The position numbers and the translations under genes are program-made. Shown here one piece after another: positions 63,116 to 64,000 of a stretch of DNA of 64,000 bases. Within the stretch, counting starts at the first letter, position 1, and every line of letters starts with the position of its first letter. The notes beneath the pieces were generated by a model. The model ran no database searches, had not been told where the DNA came from, and saw only the letters and a program-made list of their open reading frames with translations. This DNA comes from Actinomycetota bacterium (GTDB lineage: Bacteria; Actinomycetota; Actinomycetes; Nanopelagicales; Nanopelagicaceae), in NCBI GenBank assembly GCA_947450545.1, contig CANFVU010000003.1, positions 50,263 to 114,262 on the forward strand, in the 5' to 3' direction.

Positions 63116-63499
63116 TTACTTAGCCTTGCCCTCAATATCCTTAATCACTCGATGGATATCTGCTGCAATTTCCTTCAGTTCTTTCAACTCGACTTGAGCA
63201 AATGTGCGAGCTTCTTTAGCTAATTCAAATTCACCCAATGATGCTTCATGCGTCTCATTAATTTTCTGCTCGAGCGCTTTGGATCCAACGTTCTGGCCCA
63301 CCATAATGATCGAAAGTAGGACTAACTGGAGAAAAGTCTGAGCGATCCAGGCAACGATAACGAGGACGCTTCCGCTCTTAATCGCCGATGGAAGTGAGAC
63401 CAAAGCAATGATGGCGAATATGTAAGCACACCACATTGTGGCTACCCCAGAAGTTATCTTCGCTGCTAGCTTTTCGTTGAAATCACTTACTTTGCTCAT
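63116..63499 (-). CDS. Small two-helix membrane protein of unknown function
   Basis: The 127-residue protein has two predicted membrane helices, about 20-40 (TMWCAYIFAIIALVSLPSAI) and 47-69 (VLVIVAWIAQTFLQLVLLSI), then an acidic coiled-coil tail of about 60 residues. I recall similar proteins in other actinobacteria but no assigned function; it is not a permease by itself. TATGAT six bases upstream of its ATG marks the start of a unit with the MFS gene, so the two may act together. Confidence 0.75.
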   Translation of the reverse strand: MSKVSDFNEKLAAKITSGVATMWCAYIFAIIALVSLPSAIKSGSVLVIVAWIAQTFLQLVLLSIIMVGQNVGSKALEQKINETHEASLGEFELAKEARTFAQVELKELKEIAADIHRVIKDIEGKAK

Positions 63500-63505
63500 A
63501 CTCGA

Positions 63506-63511
63506 ATCATA
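63506..63511 (-). promoter_or_regulatory. -10 element for the small membrane protein-MFS unit (leaderless spacing)
   Basis: TATGAT on the minus strand ends six bases before ATG 63499. Confidence 0.5.
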
Positions 63512-63540
63512 CGCTGACCGGGAATTTAGGGTTGATTGGC

Positions 63541-63546
63541 TACTAT
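63541..63546 (+). promoter_or_regulatory. -10 element for the LCP-family gene
   Basis: TACTAT ends six bases before an in-frame TTG at 63553 and twelve bases before ATG 63559, so either leaderless TTG or a short-leader ATG start is possible. Confidence 0.4.
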
Positions 63547-63558
63547 TGCCCCTTGGTT

Positions 63559-64000
63559 ATGAAAATGCATACGCGAAATCAGAAGATTCTTGCCGGGCTT
63601 TCGGCAGGCGTGGTTTTCGCATCGGCTCTTTTCGCCTTATTCACTAAGACTGCTGCGACCTCTATTCCACGCTCACATGCTCTCTATGGAGTACCCGCAT
63701 CAAAGAATGGCGATACCAATATCTTGCTTCTTGGGCTTGATTCTCGTCGCGATGCAAATGGAGCGAATTTACCTCGCAAACTTTTGAACTACATGCACGT
63801 TGGATCATCTTCATCAGTTGGTGGATACAACACCAACACCATGATCGTCATACACATTCCTGCAAAGGGTGCTGCGACAGCGATCTCCATTCCTCGCGAT
63901 GACTATGTCAATGTCCCAGGACTTGGAATGAAAAAGATTAAAGAAGCATATGGCTATGCGAAGTACGCCGAAGATTCTCGTCTTTATAAACTTGGTGTCA
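63559..64000 (+). CDS. LytR-CpsA-Psr (LCP) family protein (partial, N-terminal part)
   Basis: Only about 147 codons are present; the gene continues beyond the right edge. LCP proteins attach polymers such as arabinogalactan or teichoic-like glycans to peptidoglycan. A signal-anchor helix at about 12-29 is followed by TNILLLGLDSRR and IVIHIPAKGAATAISIPRDDY, the start of the LCP domain, with the catalytic-type aspartate and arginine pattern in SIPRDDYVNVPG. The start could be ATG 63559 or the in-frame TTG 63553, which has leaderless spacing. Confidence 0.88.
   Translation, partial: MKMHTRNQKILAGLSAGVVFASALFALFTKTAATSIPRSHALYGVPASKNGDTNILLLGLDSRRDANGANLPRKLLNYMHVGSSSSVGGYNTNTMIVIHIPAKGAATAISIPRDDYVNVPGLGMKKIKEAYGYAKYAEDSRLYKLGV

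Noticed and set aside
1..64000. Mobile elements, CRISPR arrays, toxin-antitoxin or defence clusters.
   Set aside because: I saw no transposase, integrase, direct-repeat array, flanking repeats or known defence gene; gene density and order look like stable core chromosome.

Overview
The window looks like chromosome from a streamlined, AT-leaning actinobacterium, most like the freshwater acI / Nanopelagicales group (Planktophila-like). The evidence is actinobacterial gene content and order in a very compact format. Examples are a histidine phosphatase-ResA-CcdA-ResB-CcsB operon, a Helicase_C_3 protein with an XPB-type helicase, TadA with its actinobacterial partner, ftsH-folE-folP-folB-folK-panC, and lysS near clpC. 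The lineage is inferred from gene content and order; no 16S gene is present. No stretch over 300 bases lacks a gene. I saw no insertion sequence, prophage, CRISPR array or clear pseudogene.

Left part (1-10.5 kb): the start of a complex I operon (nuoA-B-C-D, leaving the window on the left) follows menG. Next come bioY-menF, a divergent menB-menC-menD operon and menE-menA. This is almost a complete menaquinone pathway beside the complex that reduces menaquinone; menH is not visible. At 10.5-14.8 kb lies a System II cytochrome c maturation operon. At 14.8-24.8 kb lie a HAD phosphatase, a DNA-repair-like trio (Helicase_C_3 protein, M20 peptidase, XPB helicase), a glutaredoxin-like protein, a large secreted metalloprotease-like protein, a secreted propeller-like protein and proC.

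Middle (24.8-43.7 kb): a cysteine-rich protein of unknown function, radA and mutY (without the disA often found with radA), then clpC, argA, lysS, coaX, nadC, nadB, panC, folK, folB, folP, folE, ftsH, hpt and tilS, all on the minus strand. This is a housekeeping block for folate, NAD, CoA precursors, proteolysis and tRNA maturation. Right part (43.7-64 kb): an NlpC/P60 cell wall hydrolase, an ABC-2 exporter, ctaB, a PBP4-type carboxypeptidase, a DMT transporter, a SpoU methyltransferase, a TPR protein, an atypical NodB-family deacetylase paired with a YncE-like propeller, tRNA-Ser(CGA), an aldehyde dehydrogenase, an APC permease fused to an OB-fold, tadA and partner, upp-malic enzyme, an ABC-F ATPase, an HtrA protease, an MFS exporter, a small membrane protein and the start of an LCP-family cell wall ligase.

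The strongest unusual signal is regulatory. Many transcription units begin with a TANNNT -10 hexamer placed exactly six bases before the start codon, the geometry of leaderless mRNA. The same spacing occurs before the mature 5' end of the tRNA. Some divergent pairs use overlapping or abutting -10 hexamers on opposite strands, two -10 hexamers include the stop codon of the upstream gene, and eight convergent pairs overlap or nearly touch, leaving no room for a conventional intrinsic terminator. I used this spacing to choose several start codons. I did not find a clearly new multi-gene defence or metabolic system; the best protein-level leads are the APC/OB-fold fusion, the cysteine-rich protein before radA, and the deacetylase/propeller pair.
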